A stretch of 7,019 nt of DNA, taken from assembly GCA_005791855.1 (NCBI GenBank), contig SXUH01000410.1, forward strand, positions 1-7,019, given 5' to 3'. The notes under the pieces were generated by a model that saw only the letters and a program-made list of their open reading frames with translations, had not been told where the DNA came from and searched no databases. Below, in pieces: positions 1 through 5,205 of this stretch (its first letter is position 1; each line of letters begins with the position of its first letter). Position numbers and translations under genes: made by a program. The stretch is from Bdellovibrionales bacterium. Its GTDB lineage: Bacteria; Bdellovibrionota; Bacteriovoracia; Bacteriovoracales; Bacteriovoracaceae.

Positions 1-579
1 ATCAGAGTGGAAGCGCGAAACCGTCACCGTTCCCAGGTTCCCGTCCTTCTTCCAGTCGTGGGACAGAGACGCGTCTACCGTCCCGTAGCTCCCGCCGTTG
101 ATGGAAAGCCTGCTCTCCCCCGGGGTCTCGCCTTTCCTCGAGACGAGCTCGACCATTCCTCCGAAGGCATCGGACCCGAACAGCACGGCCTGGGGCCCTT
201 TGTGGATCCGCACGTTCCGGATGAACGCCGAGGTCATGAAGGCGGCGTCGAACTGCCGGTCGGTGTTCGAGGGATCGTTGAGCTTCAGGCCATCGAGCGT
301 GAAGGAGACGTGCCGGCTCTCCGTCCCCCGGAGGAAGAAGGAGACCCGCCCTCCGGGCCCTCCGTTCTGCGTGGCCACGAGGCCCTGGACCCCGTCGAAG
401 GTTCCCGAAAGGAGGGCCGTGGGCCTGGCCTCGAGCTGATGGGTGGGGACGACGGTCGACTTCCCGGTGGTGAAGAGGTCCACGTCCTTCTCGGCGGTGA
501 CCTCGATCGCCTCCAGCTCGACGGCGACGGACCGGAGCGGAAGAGTAAGCAGGAACAGGAGAGCGACGGGCCTAGACAT
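1..579 (-). CDS. btuB: TonB-dependent vitamin B12 (corrinoid) receptor, BtuB-like, N-terminal 193 residues (partial)
   Basis: This is the start of an outer-membrane TonB-dependent receptor that would take up a large ligand using energy from TonB-ExbBD. The frame is open from the ATG at 579 to the window edge, so the beta-barrel is missing. Residues 1-19 look like a Sec signal peptide (MSRPVALLFLLTLPLRSVA). A TonB-box-like EAIEVTAEK follows at about 23-31, comparable to the DTLVVTA box of BtuB. The rest is a plug domain with family motifs: GGPGGRVSFFLRG, then TLDGLKLNDPS, then KGPQAVLFGSDAFGG. A GGAGG ribosome-binding site lies 7 nt before the ATG. The plug alone does not fix the substrate; the B12 assignment rests on the cobalamin riboswitch directly upstream. 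Family is near certain. Another corrinoid, or an unusual B12-regulated metal chelate, remains possible. Confidence 0.85.
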   Translation of the reverse strand, partial: MSRPVALLFLLTLPLRSVAVELEAIEVTAEKDVDLFTTGKSTVVPTHQLEARPTALLSGTFDGVQGLVATQNGGPGGRVSFFLRGTESRHVSFTLDGLKLNDPSNTDRQFDAAFMTSAFIRNVRIHKGPQAVLFGSDAFGGMVELVSRKGETPGESRLSINGGSYGTVDASLSHDWKKDGNLGTVTVSRFHSD

Positions 580-586
580 ACTCAAT

Positions 587-598
587 CCTCCTCGGGAG
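587..598 (-). promoter_or_regulatory. Ribosome-binding site of btuB inside a possible sequestering hairpin
   Basis: On the minus strand GGAGG (591-587) sits 7 nt before the ATG at 579 and fixes that start. Immediately upstream is CTCC (598-595), which can pair with GGAG (591-588) across a three-base CGA loop and hide the site. This small hairpin lies just 3' of the riboswitch core, where an expression platform controlling translation would be expected. The Shine-Dalgarno sequence is plain to see; the switching role is inferred, and four base pairs is a weak stem unless stabilised by a loop-loop contact with the aptamer. Confidence 0.55.
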
Positions 599-599
599 T

Positions 600-690
600 G
601 TCTTCATCTGAGGCCGTATCTGACTTCCTTGAGAAGGTTACAGTTGCGGGACAGTGCTGGATTCACACCAGCTTCCGGGGGCTCAGACGG
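600..690 (-). promoter_or_regulatory. Cobalamin (vitamin B12) riboswitch, compact form
   Basis: The minus-strand leader of btuB carries the hallmark of the cobalamin riboswitch in the right order. GGAAGCTGGTGTGAATCCAG (about 677-658) is followed by CACTGTCCCGCAACTGT (about 657-641), a small hairpin CCTT-CTC-AAGG, then GTCAGATAC (624-616). The outer helix is formed by CTGAG (686-682) and CTCAG (612-608). GCTGG/CCAGC forms the inner stem around the conserved loop. The hairpin before GTCAGATAC is minimal, so large peripheral extensions are absent. By analogy with known members, adenosyl- or aquocobalamin binding would lower expression of the receptor gene. Recognition of the class is confident; exact ends and ligand subclass are not. 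Confidence 0.93.
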
Positions 691-695
691 GCTCG

Positions 696-724
696 AATAT
701 AGCGCTGGGGTGGCGATGTTTCAA
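696..724 (-). promoter_or_regulatory. Sigma-70-type promoter for the riboswitch-btuB transcript
   Basis: On the minus strand TTGAAA (724-719) and TATATT (701-696) are separated by exactly 17 bp; each matches the consensus hexamer at five of six positions. The expected start of transcription is about 688-690, two to four bases before the first strand of the riboswitch outer helix at 686. The -35 box begins 10 bases downstream of the preceding gene's stop codon (737-735). The receptor therefore has its own promoter and need not depend on read-through. This is a sequence match only, but spacing and placement are very good. Confidence 0.8.
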
Positions 725-734
725 GACCTCTTTC

Positions 735-1307
735 CTAGGCGGCGGTAGATCTCCGGAGACGATTCTCCCGCGCCTCCTGGAGGACCCGAGCTGCCCGGTC
801 CACGTCGGGGAGAGCGGTGAAACCGATCCTCACCTTCCGGGGCCTGCCCTTCCGATCGTGCTCCAGCTTCTCGGAGAAGTAGAGCGCCCCGCGGCCCCCT
901 GGCTTCTTTTCCGCCTGGATCTTGCTGCACTCTTCGAGGAGATAGGCCTCGACGTTCACCTTCCGGTAGGAGCTCAGGATGACCACTCGCCGGTCGGTGA
1001 TCGCGAAGACGGTCTGGAGGGAAATCTTCCACGCGAGGTACGGGCTGATGAGGAAGAAGGAAGCGAGCAGCACGCTGCCGGCCAAGACCCCGTGTTCGAG
1101 GAGGCGGAGTTCGGCGGTCGCCGAGAAGGCAAGCTCCGGCAGCCGGGAGTAGATCGTTCCCAGGATGAAGAGGCCGATCCCGGATAACCAGAAGCTCTCC
1201 GCGATGTAGTCCTTCGGGATCGGCTGCTCGGACCAGAGCAACACTTCCCCCGGCCCCAGGGCTCGCTGGAGTTCGAAGCTAAGCTGCCGACTCTTGGGAA
1301 TGGACAT
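735..1307 (-). CDS. Small membrane protein with two transmembrane helices and a PH-like (bacterial PH) domain, function unknown
   Basis: This 190-residue protein has no assigned function. Near the N-terminus is LGPGEVLLWSEQPIP (17-31), a motif seen in bacterial membrane proteins with PH-like domains. Two hydrophobic segments follow at about 39-56 and 73-92. Next comes FAITDRRVVIL (101-111), the typical opening strands of the bPH-type fold, and a basic, charged C-terminal half that should be cytoplasmic. The start at 1307 is chosen because GGAG lies 6 nt before it. An in-frame ATG at 1343 would add 12 residues but lacks a good ribosome-binding site. The gene lies after the stem-loop that follows hpf and ends just before the btuB promoter. 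It has no clear promoter of its own, so it may live on read-through from hpf. Reality of the gene is likely; its role is unknown. Confidence 0.75.
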   Translation of the reverse strand: MSIPKSRQLSFELQRALGPGEVLLWSEQPIPKDYIAESFWLSGIGLFILGTIYSRLPELAFSATAELRLLEHGVLAGSVLLASFFLISPYLAWKISLQTVFAITDRRVVILSSYRKVNVEAYLLEECSKIQAEKKPGGRGALYFSEKLEHDRKGRPRKVRIGFTALPDVDRAARVLQEARENRLRRSTAA

Positions 1308-1369
1308 CGAGGGCTCCGGGAGAGGATTCTTTGGCCTTCTCATCGGCGCTTCGAGGCTAGACCTTTATC

Positions 1370-1387
1370 GGGGTGGGCGGGGGTGGG
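1370..1387 (+). other. Four-tract G-quadruplex motif
   Basis: The plus strand holds G4-T-G3-C-G5-T-G3, four guanine runs joined by single-base loops. This arrangement is known to favour very stable parallel quadruplexes. It is on the template strand for the leftward genes, so the mRNA carries the C-rich complement and would not fold this way itself. It abuts the 11-bp inverted repeat downstream of hpf, with no base between them. The motif is visible; formation in the cell is not shown. Confidence 0.6.
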
Positions 1388-1425
1388 ACGTGTGGTGGAT
1401 CGGGTCTCCCGGACCCACCACACGT
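1388..1425 (-). terminator. Strong stem-loop after hpf, probable terminator or 3'-end stabiliser
   Basis: A perfect 11-bp inverted repeat, ACGTGTGGTGG (1388-1398) and CCACCACACGT (1415-1425), encloses a smaller CGGG-TCT-CCCG helix. It begins 7 bp after the hpf stop codon, where a terminator is expected. No T-tract follows on the minus strand; the flank is a C-rich run (1387-1370) instead. It is therefore not a classic intrinsic terminator. It could act with the quadruplex-forming template strand, with Rho on the C-rich RNA, or as an mRNA 3'-end stabiliser. The hairpin is certain; the mode of action is inferred. Confidence 0.65.
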
Positions 1426-1432
1426 CTATGAA

Positions 1433-1822
1433 TTAGGCTGATTTCTCTTCCCATTCTTCGAAGGCGACCTTTTCCTCTTCGGTCACCTGCTTCATCATTT
1501 CCATGTATTTGGGGTTCTCGTGCTGGGACTTGTGGATCCGTGCCTGTCCCATTTCCTTCTGCCGGTCGATCTGGCGCTCGAGCTTCTCCACGGCGAAGTC
1601 GAGGGCCTTGTACATGTTGTCCGCGCTGGCCTTGGCGTAGAAGTCGAACTTCGGGCCATGGAGCTTGCACATCGTCCAGTGCTCGTTGTCCTGGACCCAG
1701 CACACCCACTGCATGGAGATGTGGCCCTGGTAGTACTTCTCGAACTTCTCGGATTTTTCTCGAATGCGTTCGTCGATTGCTTCACTGTGCTTCATGTGCT
1801 TGTAGGAGATTTTTAGTTTCAT
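1433..1822 (-). CDS. hpf: Ribosome hibernation-promoting factor (HPF/YfiA family)
   Basis: This 129-residue cytosolic protein belongs to the family that binds the 30S decoding channel in stationary phase, blocks tRNA and mRNA binding and promotes inactive ribosomes. Family features are the opening MKLKISYKHMKHSEAIDERI, the EKFEKYY segment (25-31), the C-W-V strands near 41-43, the FDFYAKASADNMYKALDFAVEKLERQI block (59-85) and the following basic QKE stretch. Residues 91-129 form a charged, Glu-rich tail ending in EEWEEKSA. The tail is longer than in E. coli HPF (95) or YfiA (113) but far too short for the dimerising domain of long HPF. GAGG lies 7 nt before the ATG. The gene follows rpoN by 75 bp, the usual neighbourhood for hpf. 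A strong stem-loop follows the stop codon. Confidence 0.93.
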   Translation of the reverse strand: MKLKISYKHMKHSEAIDERIREKSEKFEKYYQGHISMQWVCWVQDNEHWTMCKLHGPKFDFYAKASADNMYKALDFAVEKLERQIDRQKEMGQARIHKSQHENPKYMEMMKQVTEEEKVAFEEWEEKSA

Positions 1823-1839
1823 AAACGTGCCTCAAAAAG

Positions 1840-1896
1840 TTAGTAATCAGACACAGGACTCGTCGGACCTTGCTTCACCGCATGCCTCCCTCCTTT
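1840..1896 (-). other. Orphan perfect Shine-Dalgarno with minimal reading frames between rpoN and hpf
   Basis: Two bases after the rpoN stop codon the minus strand reads AAAGGAGG (1896-1889), a near-complete match to the 3' end of 16S rRNA. Five bases later is ATG CGG TGA (1883-1875), a two-codon frame. Overlapping it, GTG at 1878 opens a 12-codon frame (MKQGPTSPVSDY) ending in TAA at 1842-1840. No longer gene uses this site, and hpf has its own GAGG. It may be a leader peptide or ribosome-loading minigene acting on hpf or on the rpoN mRNA end, or simply a purine-rich accident. Translation is not shown. Confidence 0.3.
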
Positions 1897-1897
1897 G

Positions 1898-3352
1898 TTA
1901 CTTCTTTCGTTTCGACGACGGAGCGATCCCCATGGACTCGCGGTACTTGGCCACGGTCCGCCGGGCGACGACGATGTCCCGGGTGCTCAGGAGCTCGGAG
2001 ATCTTCTGGTCCGAGAGGGGCCGCTTCGGGTCTTCGTTCGCGATCATCTCTTTGATCTTCAGCTTCAGGCTCTCGCCGGCGATGTCGATCCCCCCGTTCT
2101 TCCCGCCGATCCCGGCGTTGAAGAAGTACTTCAGCTCGAAGGTCCCGATCGGCGTGTGCATGAACTTGTTGGTCGTCACCCGCGAGACCGTGGACTCGTG
2201 CATGCCGATCTCCCCGGCGATGTCCTTCAGGATCATCGGCTTGAGGAAGGCCGGGCCCTTCTTGAAGAACTCCTGCTGGGTCTTCACGATGGAGTTTGCC
2301 ACCTTGTAGATGGTCTTCTGCCGGTTGTCGATGGACTTGATGAGCCACATGGCCGCGCGGAGCTTGTCCTGGACGAACTCCTTGGCCTCGGTGTTGCTCT
2401 GGCTATTCTTGATGAGGGACTTGTAGAGGTTGGAGATGCGGAGCCGGGGCACGCCCTCGTCGTTCACCTGGACCACGAACTCCCCGCCCACCTGGGCGAC
2501 GAAGATGTCCGGGACGACGTACTGGGTTTCCTCGGCCGAGACCAGGCGGCCCGGCTTCGGGTTGAGCTGCATGATGATGAGCTCGGCTTCCTTCACCTTG
2601 TCCTTCGAGACGCCGAAGTCCTTGGCGATCCGGGCGTAGTCCTTCTTCTCGAGGTCGTGGAGGTTCCGCTCGATGATGAGCTCCACCAGCGGACAGCGCT
2701 CCGGGAGCATCCGCGCCTGGACCCCGAGGCACTCCTCGAGGTTCTGGGCCCCGCAGCCCACGGGGTCGAGGTGCTGGACGAGGCCCAGCATCCCGAGCGC
2801 GTCGTCCTTATCTTTGACCTCGTTCCGCGCGACGATGTCGTCGAACGGAACCTCGAGGTACCCGTCGTCGTCGATGTTCCCGATGATGTCCAGGGCGAGG
2901 TTCAGGTGCTCGGCGGAGAGGTTCTCCATCCGGAGCTGCCACTCGAGGTGCTCCTGGAGGCTCTGGCCCTTCGAGACCATGTTCTCGTAGCTCGGCATGT
3001 CCTCGGGAGACGAGCTCTCCTTCATGTTCGGAGACGAGGACGAGGCACTGTTGAAGGACTCGGTGTACGACTCCCAGTCGAAGCTCTCCTTGGCGCCCTC
3101 GATGAGCTCCGGGCCCGAGAAGCTGTCCGACGTGGCTTCCTGGGCGTCCAGCTCCTCCCGGCTCGGCTCCTCCGCGCCGGAGAGCATCTCCCCGTCCATC
3201 TCCTCCAGCATCGGGTTCTCGACCATCTCCTGGGAGATGAGGGTGGTCATCTCGAGGTGCGTGAGGGTGAGAAGCTTGATGGCCTGCTGAAGCTGAGGCG
3301 TGATCATTAAGCTCTGCGATTGCTTGAGCCCTTGATGCATTTTGATCGCCAT
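1898..3352 (-). CDS. rpoN: RNA polymerase sigma-54 factor RpoN
   Basis: At 484 residues this is a full-length sigma-54 (E. coli RpoN is 477). It directs RNA polymerase to -24/-12 promoters, which need AAA+ enhancer-binding activators to open. Region I is clear at the N-terminus: QSQSLMITPQLQQAIKLLTL, followed by EMVENPMLEEMDGE. An acidic, Ser-rich linker spans about 57-120. The core-binding domain follows, including PVGCGAQNLEECLGVQ and LNPKPGR. The promoter-binding helix-turn-helix is near 377-396 (DIAGEIGMHESTVSRVTTNK). The RpoN box ARRTVAKYRE is at 463-472, 12 residues before the end. AGGGG lies 6 nt before the ATG, and lptB ends 12 bp upstream, so the two are cotranscribed and probably translationally close. 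All signature elements are intact. Confidence 0.98.
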   Translation of the reverse strand: MAIKMHQGLKQSQSLMITPQLQQAIKLLTLTHLEMTTLISQEMVENPMLEEMDGEMLSGAEEPSREELDAQEATSDSFSGPELIEGAKESFDWESYTESFNSASSSSPNMKESSSPEDMPSYENMVSKGQSLQEHLEWQLRMENLSAEHLNLALDIIGNIDDDGYLEVPFDDIVARNEVKDKDDALGMLGLVQHLDPVGCGAQNLEECLGVQARMLPERCPLVELIIERNLHDLEKKDYARIAKDFGVSKDKVKEAELIIMQLNPKPGRLVSAEETQYVVPDIFVAQVGGEFVVQVNDEGVPRLRISNLYKSLIKNSQSNTEAKEFVQDKLRAAMWLIKSIDNRQKTIYKVANSIVKTQQEFFKKGPAFLKPMILKDIAGEIGMHESTVSRVTTNKFMHTPIGTFELKYFFNAGIGGKNGGIDIAGESLKLKIKEMIANEDPKRPLSDQKISELLSTRDIVVARRTVAKYRESMGIAPSSKRKK

Positions 3353-3364
3353 GGAAAACCCCTG

Positions 3365-4090
3365 TTACATCTTAAATTCTTCGCCCAGGTAGAACTTCCG
3401 GGCGATGTCGTTGTTAATAATCTCTGCTGGTGTGCCGCTCACGAGGAGCTCGCCCCGGTTCATGATGTAGGCCCGGTCGACGATCCCCAGGGTCTCCCGC
3501 ACGTTGTGGTCCGTGATCAGGACACCGATGTTCTTCTGCTTGAGCCGCTTGATGATCCCCTGGATGTCACTCACCGCCAGCGGGTCCACGCCCGCGAACG
3601 GCTCGTCCAGGAGGACGAACTTCGGGTCGAGGGCCAGGGCCCGGGCGATCTCCACTCTCCGCCGTTCCCCGCCGGAGAGCTCCCGGCCCTTGGACTTCCG
3701 GATGTGGTCCAGGCCGAAGTCGCGGATCAGGTCGTCCAGGGCGTTGAGGCGCTCCTTCTCCGAGAGCTTCCGCACCTCGAGGACGGAGAAGATGTTCTCC
3801 TCGACGGTGAGCTCGCGGAACACGCTCGCCTCCTGCGGGAGGTAGCCGATGCCCTTCCGGGCCCGGACGTGGAGCGGTTGTTCGGTCACGTCTTCGTTCA
3901 GGAGGTTGATCCTCCCGGCGTCGGCCCGCACCAGGCCCACCATCATGTAGAACGACGTCGTCTTCCCGGCTCCGTTGGGTCCGAGGAGCCCCACCACTTC
4001 GCCTAGCTCAACGTCGATGCTCACGCTCTTCACCACTTCCCGACCGTTGTAGGTCTTCTTTAAGTTCGTTGCGAAAAAACTTGCGGTCAT
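3365..4090 (-). CDS. lptB: LPS export ABC transporter ATP-binding protein LptB
   Basis: LptB is the cytoplasmic ATPase of the LptB2FGC complex, which extracts lipopolysaccharide from the inner membrane and pushes it along the Lpt bridge. The protein has 241 residues, as in E. coli. Visible motifs are Walker A GPNGAGKT (37-44), the Q-loop Q86, the F91-R92 pair at the site that contacts LptF/LptG, the signature LSGGE (138-142), Walker B FVLLDE with catalytic E163, and switch histidine H195 in TDHNVRET. The tail NNDIARKFYLGEEFKM is typical of LptB rather than of amino-acid transporter ATPases. The ribosome-binding site AAGGA overlaps the end of the upstream gene's stop codon (TAAAGGA), and the gap is 12 bp, which suggests coupled translation with the LptC/LptA-like gene. 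lptF and lptG are not in the window. Confidence 0.97.
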   Translation of the reverse strand: MTASFFATNLKKTYNGREVVKSVSIDVELGEVVGLLGPNGAGKTTSFYMMVGLVRADAGRINLLNEDVTEQPLHVRARKGIGYLPQEASVFRELTVEENIFSVLEVRKLSEKERLNALDDLIRDFGLDHIRKSKGRELSGGERRRVEIARALALDPKFVLLDEPFAGVDPLAVSDIQGIIKRLKQKNIGVLITDHNVRETLGIVDRAYIMNRGELLVSGTPAEIINNDIARKFYLGEEFKM

Positions 4091-4102
4091 GAAACCATTC
4101 CT

Positions 4103-5095
4103 TTAGTTCTCCTTCTTCTTCACCTGGACGTCCGACATCGCGTCGTCGACCTCGATCAGGTCGATGTTCTCCCGGACCGTGATCCGGTACCCTTTGATGA
4201 CGTCCTTCCCCATCTCCACTCTCGGAGCTCCGGAAAGAACCATCCGGTTCTCCCGTCCGAAGCCCTCCAGGCGCTCAGAAAAAGCCTTCCGATACATGAC
4301 CCCCTGAGGAGTCTGCATGGTTTCAGTCATCTTCACATCGTCATTTAAGACGAAATACTTGAGGCTTTTGTTAAAGTTCTCCAGATGGATGTCCGCCTTC
4401 CCGGCGGTGATGAGGTAGGAGCTTCGGTTCATCTTCACATCCCCTTGTAATTGCGCCAGGGAAGTGCGCCCGTTGAGCTCCATGACCCTCGACGAGAATG
4501 TGAGCTTTCCTTCATACTTCTTTTTCCGCTCCAGGGACCCGTCGACGTTCTCAGTAAATTTTGTGTACTGGTTCTGCGGATTGGCCTGCATGGACTCGGC
4601 CGTGATGATGAGATGGTCCTTCGTCTTGGGGTCGTCCCCCTCGAACCGGACTCCCCCGGACCCCATCACCAGATCCTTCTTCATGTAGTACCGAAGTTTC
4701 TCGGCGGAGTACTTGGCTTCGTCGCTCGTGAGCTTCACGTCCCCGTTCAGCACCAGCAGGTCGGCGACCTTCTTGTAGATCCCGGTCCGGGCTTCGTAGC
4801 GAAGGGTCTTATCCTTGTCCTGGAAATTGTACACGCCCTTCGGGAGCTCGAACTCCGCCACGTCTTCCCCCAGAGACCGCATGGTCTCGGCGGCCAGAGA
4901 CATCTGCGGAACTCCGTCGCGGATGTGGAAGTAGTCCAGGTCTTCGATCACCGTGTATTCTGTCGTGAGGCCCTTGGCCTTGAGATTTTCTTCCACGTCA
5001 TTTTTTTTCTGTGTGAAAGACTTCAGAATAATGAAGGCATTCAACATGACAAAAAATGATATGATCATTAACGATTTCGGGTCCCTGAACTTCAT
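4103..5095 (-). CDS. LptC-LptA-like fusion: inner-membrane-anchored LPS export bridge protein
   Basis: This 330-residue protein is anchored by one N-terminal helix (about 8-27, LMIISFFVMLNAFIILKSF) and is otherwise periplasmic. Residues 40-165 resemble LptC: LDYFHIRDGVPQMSLAAE, then RYEARTGIYKKVADLLVLNG and DAKY-like repeats. Residues 165-325 continue with repeating beta-jellyroll (OstA/LptA) strands, for example SYLITAGKADIHLENFNKSL and GYRITVRENIDLIEVDDAMS. LptC is usually about 190 residues and LptA about 185, so the length fits both parts in one chain. Its place directly before lptB, where lptC and lptA normally lie, supports this. AGGA is 7 nt before the ATG. The domain split is judged by eye; a single long LptC is the alternative. 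A run of eight A (plus-strand T, 5001-5008) lies just after the membrane helix. Confidence 0.8.
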   Translation of the reverse strand: MKFRDPKSLMIISFFVMLNAFIILKSFTQKKNDVEENLKAKGLTTEYTVIEDLDYFHIRDGVPQMSLAAETMRSLGEDVAEFELPKGVYNFQDKDKTLRYEARTGIYKKVADLLVLNGDVKLTSDEAKYSAEKLRYYMKKDLVMGSGGVRFEGDDPKTKDHLIITAESMQANPQNQYTKFTENVDGSLERKKKYEGKLTFSSRVMELNGRTSLAQLQGDVKMNRSSYLITAGKADIHLENFNKSLKYFVLNDDVKMTETMQTPQGVMYRKAFSERLEGFGRENRMVLSGAPRVEMGKDVIKGYRITVRENIDLIEVDDAMSDVQVKKKEN

Positions 5096-5205
5096 GCTCT
5101 CATCCTACACTTTTTGTGGGATTCCAGATAGTTAAACGTATCCAAAGGCTGCTTGGACAGTTGAAAAAAGATGACGTTTTTCCTTGGTTTTTGTAGGGTA
5201 TTGGG
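5096..5205. promoter_or_regulatory. Divergent AT-rich promoter region between the lpt-rpoN-hpf operon and mutS
   Basis: These 110 bp separate two genes that point away from each other, so promoters for both must lie here or inside the 5' ends. The stretch is clearly richer in A and T than the genes on either side, with several A and T runs. I could not find a well-spaced -35/-10 pair in either direction, nor a -24/-12 sigma-54 element. One short inverted repeat, TCCAA-N7-TTGGA (5141-5157), is a candidate operator. The function follows from gene orientation; individual elements are unresolved. Confidence 0.5.

Noticed and set aside
572..607. An 11-codon upstream frame (MKTLPRRIEYV) overlapping the btuB start codon on the minus strand
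   Set aside because: No ribosome-binding site precedes its ATG, which lies right after the aptamer helix. It is most likely chance.
7..702. A 231-codon plus-strand frame across the btuB start and riboswitch
   Set aside because: The minus strand here has a signal peptide, plug-domain motifs, a Shine-Dalgarno site and a riboswitch. The plus frame is low-complexity and crosses the riboswitch.
1308..1343. Longer start (ATG at 1343) for the PH-like membrane protein
   Set aside because: It lacks a suitably spaced ribosome-binding site, and the added 12 residues are not family-like. The ATG at 1307 has GGAG at 6 nt.
1895..3310. A 471-codon open frame on the plus strand, antisense to rpoN
   Set aside because: It is the same kind of shadow: repetitive Leu/Asp/Val/Glu composition and no ribosome-binding site or motif, opposite an intact rpoN.
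5096..5205. Possible -35/-10 pairs (for example TTGAAA at 5161) or a sigma-54 element in front of mutS or the lpt operon
   Set aside because: No acceptable -10 box lies 16-18 bp away in either direction, and no TGGC-N-TTGC-like pair is seen, so no specific promoter is called.
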